Shown here piece after piece: positions 45,513 through 53,710 of a stretch of DNA of 64,000 nt. The stretch is from Bacteroidales bacterium KHT7. Its GTDB lineage: Bacteria > Bacteroidota > Bacteroidia > Bacteroidales > Bacteroidaceae. The position numbers and the translations under genes are program-made. Under the pieces are notes generated by a model. It did not search any database. It saw nothing but the letters and a program-made list of their open reading frames with translations, and had not been told where the DNA came from. The number at the start of each line of letters is the position of its first letter. Position 1 is the first letter of the stretch. The stretch spans positions 68,787 to 132,786 of the forward strand of contig FNBQ01000003.1 of assembly GCA_900102385.1 (NCBI GenBank), in the 5' to 3' direction.

Positions 45513-46627
45513 AAAATCTCGTTTATTATGTTTTTGTACTCCTGATGTGTGTGTTCCCACGTGAGTTCGATAAGCAAATCGCCGTAGCCTGAACTCATTT
45601 TTTCTCTGAGCGACGAGTCGTTAAGCAAAGTCGTGAGTTTCTGCTCAACATCACCGGCATTGCTGAAATCGGCAAACATCAGTTTGTCCTTCAGAACTTG
45701 GTCGGTATGGTCGCCGCAAGCCGTGAGAATAGGCAATCGATACTGAATGGCAGCAGCGAGCGAACCGCTTTTTAGGCATACTCCGCCACGCTTCATCCTT
45801 CGGCTCACCTTCTCTGGCAAGACAAAGATATCGACTATATTGAAATATTCGGCAAGTTCCTCGGCCGAAAGTTTGCCTGTTCTGTAAACCCAATCGGGCT
45901 GAAATCCATTCCAATCAGACTTGCCGAGAATCAGCAGTTTGATGTCTTTTCGTCTTTCAAAAATATTCGAAAATGCTTTCAGAATGCTATTCTTATTGCG
46001 AACGCCGAACAAGGCTACAACCAACTTTCCATCCGCATCAATATTCTGTCTGAGACTGTTCTTTTTCTCATCATCGACAGTCAACAACGGAATGTTCGAA
46101 GGAATCGGAATTAAACTTATAGAATCATTGTACCACGACAATCGGTTCTTGTAATTCAAGATGCTTGTGGCAACCCTTGCACTTTTCTTTATAACGTAGC
46201 CTGTGATAAATCTTTCGCAAAGAGCCACAAACAAATGCTTTGGATTGCAGTCGTTTATCATTACGAAAGGCTCGTGTATAAAAGTAAATATCGGAATTCC
46301 TGTTTTATGAATATTGCGCACAATAGGTATGATGCCGAACGGAAGCCCCTTAGCATCAAATCCATGCGGAACATATTGAAGCGAAACGATATCGGGCTTT
46401 TCATTTTCTATCACGCCGAGCACTATTTTGCTTGCGCTCTTGTTCCATTTTTCCACAACGGAGTAGACAGAAATGCCCTCGACGGCATCTCTTTGGCAAT
46501 CATCCCTCCGGCACACGACGACGCACTTGTCGCCTCTCTGCACAAATTGTCTGCACAGAAAAAAAGTATAATCGCCTACCCCACAAATATTTGGCGGAAA
46601 AGTATTTGTTATAAACAGAATCTTCAT
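45509..46627 (-). CDS. Glycosyltransferase family 4
   Basis: A 372-residue enzyme starting MKILFITNTFPPNICGVGDYTFFLCRQF, a typical GT4 opening with the glycine-rich loop. The C-terminal part is KLVVALFGVRNKNSILKAFSNIF, KLLILGKSDWNGF, LAEYFNIVDIFVLPEKVSRRMKRGGVCLKSGSLAAAIQYRLPILTACG. The second half lacks the usual E-G-F-G-L-x-x-x-E signature and has RRMKRGGVCLKSGSLAAA instead, so donor binding differs or it belongs to a divergent branch. Start at ATG 46627 (an upstream TTG is not needed). Confidence 0.85.
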   Translation of the reverse strand: MKILFITNTFPPNICGVGDYTFFLCRQFVQRGDKCVVVCRRDDCQRDAVEGISVYSVVEKWNKSASKIVLGVIENEKPDIVSLQYVPHGFDAKGLPFGIIPIVRNIHKTGIPIFTFIHEPFVMINDCNPKHLFVALCERFITGYVIKKSARVATSILNYKNRLSWYNDSISLIPIPSNIPLLTVDDEKKNSLRQNIDADGKLVVALFGVRNKNSILKAFSNIFERRKDIKLLILGKSDWNGFQPDWVYRTGKLSAEELAEYFNIVDIFVLPEKVSRRMKRGGVCLKSGSLAAAIQYRLPILTACGDHTDQVLKDKLMFADFSNAGDVEQKLTTLLNDSSLREKMSSGYGDLLIELTWEHTHQEYKNIINEIL

Positions 46628-46693
46628 CAAAAATAATTATCAGGCAAATATAATAAAATTTATCCGATTATCATTTTGAGTTGAACAACAATT

Positions 46694-48250
46694 CTATTTC
46701 TTGACAAACTTAATCAAGGCATAATTCTCAGTTTCCTTAACATGAATGGTGTCGGTATCTATTGAATAATGCTCTTTTATTGAATTCTGGACGTTTGCCG
46801 TTGTTCTACTCTTGGATATGAACAGCAATGCATCACCATCAACAAAATCCCTATATGTCAAATAGCCTGTTTTTAGAGGATACCTTGCCATCCAACCAAA
46901 GAAAACGATTTGCTTTCTTCTGATTTGACTCTTTAAATGGAATGGCGAAAATAATTCGATTTTAAAATCGTTACAATAAGGAACGAGAAACTTGTTTTTA
47001 CATTCTTCAAGAATCTCTTTCTGTTCTTGATTAATTGATTTTTCAACATTTACCCTAAAAAGTTTCCCCCCTCGTATTTCACGTACGAAACCAACATAAC
47101 ACAATACAACACAAAAAACAGAAAAAACAACAACGCGATAAACGTCCTTAATTTGCAATCCACAAATTACCCACAACCACAATAAAGGCAACAACGAAGA
47201 GATGACAACCCTGTATTTAGGAGTTCCGTTCAGCGAGACATATCCAAGCAATGCCACCCATAACAAATAAGAAGCAACAGCTGTCACAACAAAAGCCCTT
47301 TTACTGTTTTTCAAAACGAGAACTGACAGCAATATAAAATTTATCAGTATTAAATGCCAATATTTATTTATAAGCAATTCTTTTACATTAACTATCTTGT
47401 TTTCTATTTTATTTGATTCCAATATCGAATACGTTTGCTTCAATACATCTGTTGTTGCAATATCTGGATCGTGAAAAAAATGAGACAATAAAACATAGTC
47501 ACTCTCTGACATTATTTTCAACAACTCAGACTTGCATTTCTCCCTGTTGGGATTATCGGAAATCTTCCCTCTGATTTCATTGTATTCCTTATACTCCTTC
47601 CATTCCTTATCCTGATAAAAAGCATTGTTACCAAGGTGTAAGACACCTGCAAAGCAAAGAATCAGACCGATCTTCAGATAACTTTTCCAGTCCCAGCCAT
47701 ACTCATAAACGAGAATTGGAACTGACAATATAAACACCATTCCGGCACAATGATACCGGACCATGAAAGACACAAAAAAGAACAATGCTCCCAAACTGAA
47801 ATGCCTTTTCTGCAACAAAATTACCGAAGCAAGAGCCAAAACTCCTGCAACTGTCGTAAATTCTAAATAAAATATTATGTAACTCCATACCGAATAGAGC
47901 GCAAACAACAAAGATGCCTTCAAAATTCTTGACCTAACGTCCCTTACTGTATAATAAGTCGCCACCGTAATTGACAAAATCTGAAAGAAAGCAAACAAAT
48001 AAGTATACCACTCAACGGACGGAACAAGTCTATACAAAAAGACTAACAAAGAACCATACAATGCATTGATAAAAACCAAATGGCAATCTGGCTCTCCCAA
48101 ATATGTTCCGTTGGCGATACTTGCCATTAAGACATCATCATTCTCCTCAAACCTTATAGGAAAGACATTGGCGATAACTGCAAAAAAGGCTATATTAAAT
48201 AATAATATAGCCGCTAATGTGATTATAGATTTATTTTTGAAAATCCTCAT
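46694..48250 (-). CDS. GT-C-like polytopic membrane glycosyltransferase (candidate)
   Basis: A 518-residue protein with about ten to eleven membrane segments and a soluble C-terminal end (about 400-518). Just after the first segment is an acidic loop, FPIRFEENDDVLMASIANGTYLGEPDCHLVFI, placed as the catalytic Asp/Glu loop of GT-C enzymes that use polyprenyl-phosphate sugars. No named family is certain. Within an operon that also has an ArnC-like GT2 and EmrE-like half transporters, it is the natural candidate for the periplasmic transfer step. Ten bases separate its start from the transaminase stop. A 66-base gap follows before the next gene. Confidence 0.6.
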   Translation of the reverse strand: MRIFKNKSIITLAAILLFNIAFFAVIANVFPIRFEENDDVLMASIANGTYLGEPDCHLVFINALYGSLLVFLYRLVPSVEWYTYLFAFFQILSITVATYYTVRDVRSRILKASLLFALYSVWSYIIFYLEFTTVAGVLALASVILLQKRHFSLGALFFFVSFMVRYHCAGMVFILSVPILVYEYGWDWKSYLKIGLILCFAGVLHLGNNAFYQDKEWKEYKEYNEIRGKISDNPNREKCKSELLKIMSESDYVLLSHFFHDPDIATTDVLKQTYSILESNKIENKIVNVKELLINKYWHLILINFILLSVLVLKNSKRAFVVTAVASYLLWVALLGYVSLNGTPKYRVVISSLLPLLWLWVICGLQIKDVYRVVVFSVFCVVLCYVGFVREIRGGKLFRVNVEKSINQEQKEILEECKNKFLVPYCNDFKIELFSPFHLKSQIRRKQIVFFGWMARYPLKTGYLTYRDFVDGDALLFISKSRTTANVQNSIKEHYSIDTDTIHVKETENYALIKFVKK

Positions 48251-48259
48251 TTCGAAAAA

Positions 48260-49399
48260 TTAAATCTTATCGAAATACTTCTTTATCAAGCCAACAATGT
48301 AATCGACTTGTTCGAGAGTCAACTCGTAGAACATTGGCATACGGACAAGACAGTCGGCATACATGTCGCAATATGGCAAATCAGGAATCTCTGTATAATT
48401 AGAAGTGTAATACTCGCTCTTATGCAAACTCAAATAATGGAACACGCTTAAAACGTTATGCTCTTTCAGATATTTAATCAATCCTGTTCTCTCCTCAAGG
48501 TTTCGACAAACCAGATAGAACATGTGAGCATTGTTTGTTGCATATCCCGGAATCTGCGGAAGTCTGATTTTTCCGCTTACAGCCAAAGTCTGAAGCCCTG
48601 CGAAATACTGATTCCACAGCAGTTTGCGCTTGTCCTGAATCTGCTGCATACTCTCCAACTGCGCCCAAAGGAAGGCACTCACGACCTCAGAAGGCAAGAA
48701 TGACGAACCGGTGTCGCACCATCCATATTTATTAACCTCGCCACGGAAGAACTCGGAGCGGTTTGTTCCCTTCTCCCAGATAATTTCAGAACGACGGATG
48801 AATCGCTCATCGTTTATGCCAAGCATTCCGCCCTCGCCAGAGATGATATTCTTGGTTTCGTGGAACGAGAAGGCCGAAAGATGACCGATGGTTCCGAGCG
48901 GTCTGCCCTTGTAATAAGAATCGATTGCCTGAGCTGCATCTTCGACCACAAGAAGATTGTGCTTGTTGGCAATATCCATAATCTTGTCCATATCGCACGC
49001 CACTCCAGCATAATGAACCGGCACGATAACCTTTGTCCGCGGAGTTATGAGAGCCTCGAGTTTATCGGCATCGATGTTAGGATTGCTTTCCATAGAATCG
49101 GCAAAGACAATCTTACAACCCTGACGAACAAAAGCCAATGCCGATGAAACAAACGTATATGAAGGAACGATAACCTCGTCGCCCGGACCTACGTTGCAGA
49201 GAATTGCGCACATCTCAAGAGCATCGGTACAAGACGTTGTAAGCAATGCTTTCTTAAAACCATACTTGTCTTCGAAATACTTTTGGCATCTTTTTGTAAA
49301 AACGCCGTTACCTGACAGTTTTCCTGTGTAAACTGCCTGATACATATAATGCGCCTCCTTACCCGTAAGGAATGGTTTGTTAAAAGGTATCTGTTCCAT
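48260..49399 (-). CDS. wecE: dTDP-4-amino-4,6-dideoxygalactose transaminase-like enzyme (WecE/RffA)
   Basis: A 379-residue DegT/DnrJ-family PLP enzyme. Motifs: IPFNKPFLTGKEAHYMYQAVYTGKLSGNG, LLTTSCTDALEM, PSYTFVSSALAFVRQG, VEDAAQAIDSYYKGRPLGTIGHLSAFSFHETKNIISGEGGM with the PLP Lys183. The opening and the FHETKNI signature are those of WecE, which converts dTDP-4-keto-6-deoxyglucose to the 4-amino sugar. A WecD-like acetyltransferase is three genes upstream, supporting synthesis of dTDP-Fuc4NAc or a close isomer. Confidence 0.92.
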   Translation of the reverse strand: MEQIPFNKPFLTGKEAHYMYQAVYTGKLSGNGVFTKRCQKYFEDKYGFKKALLTTSCTDALEMCAILCNVGPGDEVIVPSYTFVSSALAFVRQGCKIVFADSMESNPNIDADKLEALITPRTKVIVPVHYAGVACDMDKIMDIANKHNLLVVEDAAQAIDSYYKGRPLGTIGHLSAFSFHETKNIISGEGGMLGINDERFIRRSEIIWEKGTNRSEFFRGEVNKYGWCDTGSSFLPSEVVSAFLWAQLESMQQIQDKRKLLWNQYFAGLQTLAVSGKIRLPQIPGYATNNAHMFYLVCRNLEERTGLIKYLKEHNVLSVFHYLSLHKSEYYTSNYTEIPDLPYCDMYADCLVRMPMFYELTLEQVDYIVGLIKKYFDKI

Positions 49400-49433
49400 A
49401 AATATTCTAAATTTAAATACAAAAATAATACAA

Positions 49434-49775
49434 TTATTTCAGATAGAACACATAAATGCCCAATAATATCAGCGCAATCGACAGGCAGACACGCTTCGTT
49501 ATCTTCTCTCCGATGAAGAAATACGACAGAATCGGAACGAAGACATATCCGAGCGACTCCATTATCGGTAACTCCTTCATCTCAACGCCGTTGCCCATTG
49601 CCATGATGTTAATGAACAACGATGAGAAAAATATCAGATAAGCCGTTATAACCCGCCAATTAAGCATCGAGGATATCCATGAGCGATGTTTCATATCGGC
49701 ACTTTTCTTCAGAAGAATCTGGCTGCACGACGAGGCAAAGATACCCAAAATCAGCAAAGCGTAAAAGAATGTCAT
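49434..49775 (-). CDS. EmrE/ArnE-like small membrane transporter, half 2
   Basis: A 113-residue protein with four membrane helices: FYALLILGIFASSCSQILLKKSA, then VITAYLIFFSSLFINIMAMGNG, LPIMESLGYVFVPILSYFFIGEKIT and VCLSIALILLGIYVFYL. The Glu-Lys-Ile signature (FFIGEKIT) is typical of EamA/SMR half transporters. Start at 49775 gives the ATGA overlap with the preceding half; an ATG at 49784 is also possible. Probably forms a heterodimer with the neighbouring half to flip a polyprenyl-phosphate sugar. Confidence 0.85.
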   Translation of the reverse strand: MTFFYALLILGIFASSCSQILLKKSADMKHRSWISSMLNWRVITAYLIFFSSLFINIMAMGNGVEMKELPIMESLGYVFVPILSYFFIGEKITKRVCLSIALILLGIYVFYLK

Positions 49776-50116
49776 CTTCTCCATGCCAGCACAAACAATC
49801 CTAACATTATACACAACGCTCCACACACATTATAGACCGATATATGTTCGGCAAAAAACACGTGCGAAAGTAGCATAACCATCACGATAGTAACGCTTTT
49901 GCACAAAAATGCCGTATTGAGTTGCATGAACGACAATATCTTCTGCCACAGCACGGCGTACAAACCAAGAGCAAGAACAACTCCTGCAAAGAATAGAATG
50001 TAGCCAAGCGACATGATATCGTGCTGAGAAGCCATCTTACTGAACAATATCGAACTTGAATAAACGGCAAAGGCAAACAAAAGCAGCCCCACTCTGCCTA
50101 TCGACAATTTCTTCAT
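49772..50116 (-). CDS. EmrE/ArnF-like small membrane transporter, half 1
   Basis: A 114-residue protein with four membrane helices (GLLLFAFAVYSSSILFSKMAS; LGYILFFAGVVLALGLYAVLW; TAFLCKSVTIVMVMLLSHVFFAEHIS; VCGALCIMLGLFVLAW). The FFAEHIS segment is the SMR/EamA-like signature. It overlaps the WecD-like gene by 4 bases and its partner half by 4. Tandem half genes of this type resemble ArnE-ArnF, which flip undecaprenyl-phosphate-aminoarabinose. Confidence 0.85.
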   Translation of the reverse strand: MKKLSIGRVGLLLFAFAVYSSSILFSKMASQHDIMSLGYILFFAGVVLALGLYAVLWQKILSFMQLNTAFLCKSVTIVMVMLLSHVFFAEHISVYNVCGALCIMLGLFVLAWRR

Positions 50117-50811
50117 TTAAGCCAAATGTGATAGATGTTTGTTACAGACTTTACCTCAAAACCGTTCTTTTCGTAATAGCGGCATGCAACGGCATTTCTC
50201 TTCTGAGTAGCAACTTCGATGTGCGTTCCGACTTCGAACATTGACAGAAAAGTCTGCATTATTTTTGAGCCTACGCCACGACCTGCCACCGTCGGATTTA
50301 CGGCTATCAGACCGATGTCCACACAGTTTTCCTCTTTTTTATATGTCAACAAACCATCGCAACAATCCGACTGGCAGAAACCGAGCACATCAGTCGCTAT
50401 CGTTCCATTGAGCGAACGTTCCATCCACAGTCGGTAAAGAGTCTTGAATACCGAAGATGGCAGTTTCTTGTCGATGTTATAGCGCGAATATTTGCCACTT
50501 TCGTAGGCAAGCGCAAGAAGTTCGTCGGACAATTCGCAATTCTTTATGCTTACAACACTTGCGTCGGAGAAATAACTATCCGAAGGCTTAATATCTTGCT
50601 GATACACAACTCTTTCATCAGCAAGAAGAATATTTTCCGACATCAATTCTTCGGGAATTGAGCCGCCCTTGAGATAAAGCAGTTCGTAGCCTTGATTTCT
50701 GGCTTCGAGAAGTTCGGCATCAAGCCACTCTTTTGTTATATCGGCATCGGGAACAAGATTTCCTACCTTGAATCCGAAATTATCGGTATCCCACTGTACT
50801 AACTGTATCAT
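50113..50811 (-). CDS. wecD: WecD-like GNAT acetyltransferase
   Basis: A 232-residue two-lobed protein. The N-terminal lobe starts MIQLVQWDTDNFGFKVGNL, matching the WDT-x-x-F-x-F motif of WecD/RffC. The C-terminal GNAT domain has DIGLIAVNPTVAGRGVGSKIMQTFL (acetyl-CoA loop) and EVATQKRNAVACRYYEKNGFEVKS. WecD N-acetylates the dTDP-4-amino sugar made by WecE to give dTDP-Fuc4NAc. Overlaps both neighbours by 4 bases. Confidence 0.88.
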   Translation of the reverse strand: MIQLVQWDTDNFGFKVGNLVPDADITKEWLDAELLEARNQGYELLYLKGGSIPEELMSENILLADERVVYQQDIKPSDSYFSDASVVSIKNCELSDELLALAYESGKYSRYNIDKKLPSSVFKTLYRLWMERSLNGTIATDVLGFCQSDCCDGLLTYKKEENCVDIGLIAVNPTVAGRGVGSKIMQTFLSMFEVGTHIEVATQKRNAVACRYYEKNGFEVKSVTNIYHIWLK

Positions 50812-51737
50812 TTTTCCGAAAAATTTACCGTCTCACCAATTATAAAGACAGGGCGACCTTTCACTCTGTCGAAAATCTTACCTATATACAATCCGGTGAT
50901 TCCCAGCATCATTGTAAGGATTCCGGCGATGAGCCACAACGAAATTACCATCGTCGTAAAGCCATCGACAACAATCAAGCCCAAGCACCATTTTACAAAA
51001 TAATACAGAGCAACAAGCAACGAACCGATTACGACATAGAAGCCAAACGTAAGCATCAGTCTGAGAGGTTTGTCTGAGAAACCAATCATATTGTCGCTTG
51101 CCAGTCGTATCAGTTTGAAGAAGCTGTATGACGACGAACCGACTTGCCTCTCGGCATGCTGAACTGGCAGATATCCCTTGCGGAAGCCAACCCACTGAGC
51201 CATAATCGGGAAATATCTAATGCTATCGCCCATCGACAAGATGGCATTTACGACCTTTCGGTTATAGATTCCGAAATTTGCCACGCTTTTGTCCTGCTTC
51301 GAATCAGTCAGAAATGAGAAAACAAAGTAGAATGCCGCACTCGAAAGACGTTTCATGAAAGTATCCTGACGCTCAACGCGCTGTGCGAAAACCGAGTCGA
51401 AACCTTCTCTTGTCTTGGCATAAAGGTTCGGGATTTCTTCGGGACGGTCCTGAAGGTCGCAGTCCATAACCACAACCCAGTTGCCCGACGTCTTTGACAA
51501 TCCGGCGGTAATTGCGTAGTGCTGACCGAAATTTCGTGAAAGATTCACCCCCTTCACCTTTTTGTTTTCGTTACATAGTTGAACGATTTTCTCCCACGAA
51601 TTATCTGGCGAGCAGTCGTTTACAAGAACAATTTCGTAATCATCCGTTATGTCTTTTACAGAATCGATTATCCGGCGAACAAGTTCGTCGAGCATTTTTT
51701 CTCCGCGATATATTGGCGATACAATAGAAAGCTCCAT
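50808..51737 (-). CDS. ArnC/DPM1-like polyprenyl-phosphate glycosyltransferase (GT2)
   Basis: A 309-residue GT2 enzyme: MELSIVSPIYRGEKMLDELV, IVLVNDCSPDNSWEKI, VKGVNLSRNFGQHYAITAGL, VVVMDCDLQDRPEEIPNL (DxD-type), then two C-terminal membrane helices (about 230-255 and 265-290) ending IGKIFDRVKGRPVFII. This is the pattern of ArnC/GtrB proteins that move a sugar from a nucleotide to undecaprenyl phosphate at the inner face of the membrane. First gene of the operon; promoter box at 51758-51765. The likely sugar is the WecE/WecD product, by context. Confidence 0.93.
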   Translation of the reverse strand: MELSIVSPIYRGEKMLDELVRRIIDSVKDITDDYEIVLVNDCSPDNSWEKIVQLCNENKKVKGVNLSRNFGQHYAITAGLSKTSGNWVVVMDCDLQDRPEEIPNLYAKTREGFDSVFAQRVERQDTFMKRLSSAAFYFVFSFLTDSKQDKSVANFGIYNRKVVNAILSMGDSIRYFPIMAQWVGFRKGYLPVQHAERQVGSSSYSFFKLIRLASDNMIGFSDKPLRLMLTFGFYVVIGSLLVALYYFVKWCLGLIVVDGFTTMVISLWLIAGILTMMLGITGLYIGKIFDRVKGRPVFIIGETVNFSEK

Positions 51738-51757
51738 ATTATTACATTTTTCAACGG

Positions 51758-51765
51758 CAAAGATA
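51758..51765 (-). promoter_or_regulatory. -7 box of the polysaccharide operon
   Basis: Minus-strand TATCTTTG, a strong match, 20 bases before the ATG of the first gene (51737). No clear -33 TTTG at standard spacing. Confidence 0.6.
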
Positions 51766-51813
51766 GTAAAAAAACTGACGAATAAGCGTAGTTTTCAGTC
51801 TATAAAAACCAAA

Positions 51814-51846
51814 AAAGGCTCGCTACACTTTGTGTAACAAGCCTTT
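51814..51846. terminator. Terminator of the small lipoprotein gene
   Basis: AAAGGCT (51814-51820) pairs with AGCCTTT (51840-51846), with an inner TACAC/GTGTA stem and a short loop. The minus-strand side runs into T residues, so it ends the lipoprotein transcript 20 bases after its stop codon. Confidence 0.8.
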
Positions 51847-51866
51847 AATTTCTTACTGTTCGTAAA

Positions 51867-52040
51867 TTACTTTACTGAGTCAGCAGCAACTGAATCGGCA
51901 GCAACTGTATCAGCAGCAGTAGTATCAACTGTAGCAACTGAATCTGAATCAGCAGCGTTAGCAGCTGCATCGTTCTTATTACCACATGAAGCCAAAGAGA
52001 TAGCTGCGAAAGCTACGAACAAAAATACAAGTTTCTTCAT
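51867..52040 (-). CDS. Small repetitive lipoprotein
   Basis: A 57-residue protein: signal MKKLVFLFVAFAAISLASC with a clear lipobox (Cys19), then a mature part of about 38 residues made only of low-complexity A, D, S, T and V repeats (ATVDTTAADTVAADSVAADSVK). Mature function unknown; small abundant lipoproteins of this kind occur in Bacteroidetes. The start at 52040 is set by the signal peptide. It has a -7 box (52093-52100) and a terminator of its own. Confidence 0.82.
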   Translation of the reverse strand: MKKLVFLFVAFAAISLASCGNKNDAAANAADSDSVATVDTTAADTVAADSVAADSVK

Positions 52041-52092
52041 TTTTTTTTGCTTTTTAAATCTGTAAAACAATCATTTGCTTATTAAAACGATG

Positions 52093-52100
52093 CAAAAGTA
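52093..52100 (-). promoter_or_regulatory. -7 box of the small lipoprotein gene
   Basis: Minus-strand TACTTTTG fits TAnnTTTG and lies 52 bases before the ATG at 52040. Confidence 0.5.
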
Positions 52101-52301
52101 ATCACTTTTTTGATACAACGTATATTTTTTTTGAAGTTTTTTTCACTCTTTCTGTAACTTTTTTATAACTATTTTATTTTCAAGATATTACAGATTTACA
52201 TTTTTAGCATTACTTTAGCGTCCAAAACAATACACTTCAAATAAAACACGATAAAAATGTTCTACAATAGTGTTTTTACACAAAAATTAAATTCATTTTA
52301 T

Positions 52302-52332
52302 TTTGTCTGGCTATCGTTTTACAGTATCTTTG
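52302..52332 (+). promoter_or_regulatory. Promoter of the mtaB operon
   Basis: TTTG (52302-52305), 19 bp, TATCTTTG (52325-52332): a full match to the Bacteroidetes consensus, 25 bases before the mtaB ATG. Confidence 0.88.
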
Positions 52333-52357
52333 CCAAAGATATATTATAAGGTAAAAG

Positions 52358-53710
52358 ATGATTGATTTATCAATATTCCAGCATAAAAAAGTGGCTTTCT
52401 ACACGCTCGGATGTAAGTTGAACTTTGCCGAAACATCGTCGATAGGCAAATCGCTGAAAAACATCGGCGTTGAAAAAGCCGGAGAAAACGAAACAGCAGA
52501 CATCTGCATAATAAACACATGTTCGGTTACCGAGGTTGCCGACCAGAAAGGTCGTCATGCCATAAACAAACTTGTGCGCGAGAATCCGGGAGCATTCGTA
52601 GTGGTTATAGGCTGCTACGCACAGCTCAAACCCGAGCAAGTGGCTGCCATAAAGGGAGTTGACCTTGTTCTGGGAGCCGAGCAGAAAGGACAGATAATCG
52701 AATACATGTCCGAAGCGATGGTTCAGCGGATGCAGAACGGCGAGGGAGACTCGCATCTGCACGAGTTTCATCAGGTGGCAACGAAGGATATTAAATCGTT
52801 CGCACCGTCGTGCTCGTGCGGCGACCGCACCCGATATTTCCTGAAGGTTCAAGACGGCTGCAACTACTATTGCACATACTGCACCATTCCTATTGCGCGC
52901 GGAAACAGCCGAAACGGTTCTATCGCATCGCTCGTGAAACAAGCCGAAGAGGTGGTTCAGGAAGGCGGAAAGGAAATCGTTCTGACAGGCGTGAACATCG
53001 GCGACTTCGGGCACTCTACAAACGAGAAATTCGCAGACCTTGTAAACGCTCTCGACAAAGTTGAGGGAATTGAGCGATACAGAATATCATCAATCGAACC
53101 AAACCTTATTACAAACGAGATTGTGGACTATTGTGCCGAATCGAAAGCATTCATGCCGCACTTTCATATTCCGTTGCAAAGCGGAAGCAACAGCGTTCTG
53201 AAACTGATGCACCGCCGCTACACAACCGAATTCTTTGCCGAGAAAATTAACTACATCCGCCAGAAAATGCCAGATGTATTCTTCGGCGTTGACGTAATCG
53301 TGGGCACACGAGGCGAGACCGACGAATATTTTGAGGAGGCCTACCGATTCATCGAGTCACTGCCAATCTCGCAGTTGCACGTGTTCAGTTACAGCGAGCG
53401 TCCGGGCACTCAGGCCTTGAAAATAGACTATGTGGTATCGCCCGAAGTAAAGCATGAGCGCAGCCAGAGGCTTTTGGCTCTCTCGGACAGAAAACTGCAT
53501 GATTTTTACGAGAGATTCATCGGAACGATACGCCCCGTTCTGCTGGAGAAGCCGAAGGCTGGAATGCCAATCCACGGATTTACAGATAATTACATAAAGG
53601 TTGAGATTGAACCGACCGACAAGAATATGAAGCTGATAAACACCATTGTAAACATAGAGTTGAAAGGCTTCAACCACAACGGAACGGCACTTGAAGGAGT
53701 TTTGGCATGA
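52358..53710 (+). CDS. mtaB: tRNA t6A37 methylthiotransferase MtaB
   Basis: A 450-residue radical-SAM enzyme that converts t6A37 to ms2t6A37 in tRNA. N-terminal UPF0004 domain with VAFYTLGCKLNFAETSSIG, INTCSVTEVAD and VIGCYAQ (three Cys for the second cluster); radical-SAM triad Cys168, Cys172 and Cys175 in DGCNYYCTYCTIPIARG; C-terminal TRAM-type domain (RPVLLEKPKAGMPIHGFTDNYIKVEIE). Its stop overlaps the next ATG by 4 bases. Confidence 0.96.
   Translation: MIDLSIFQHKKVAFYTLGCKLNFAETSSIGKSLKNIGVEKAGENETADICIINTCSVTEVADQKGRHAINKLVRENPGAFVVVIGCYAQLKPEQVAAIKGVDLVLGAEQKGQIIEYMSEAMVQRMQNGEGDSHLHEFHQVATKDIKSFAPSCSCGDRTRYFLKVQDGCNYYCTYCTIPIARGNSRNGSIASLVKQAEEVVQEGGKEIVLTGVNIGDFGHSTNEKFADLVNALDKVEGIERYRISSIEPNLITNEIVDYCAESKAFMPHFHIPLQSGSNSVLKLMHRRYTTEFFAEKINYIRQKMPDVFFGVDVIVGTRGETDEYFEEAYRFIESLPISQLHVFSYSERPGTQALKIDYVVSPEVKHERSQRLLALSDRKLHDFYERFIGTIRPVLLEKPKAGMPIHGFTDNYIKVEIEPTDKNMKLINTIVNIELKGFNHNGTALEGVLA

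Larger units (their letters stand above)
52041..52357. other. Intergenic region between small lipoprotein and mtaB
   Basis: These 317 A/T-rich bases hold the divergent promoters of both genes and a weak 7-bp inverted repeat (TCTGTAA at 52151-52157, TTACAGA at 52188-52194). No gene was seen. Confidence 0.7.

Noticed and set aside
52151-52194. 7-bp inverted repeat upstream of mtaB
   Set aside because: Short arms and a 30-base spacer in very A/T-rich DNA; chance is a sufficient explanation.
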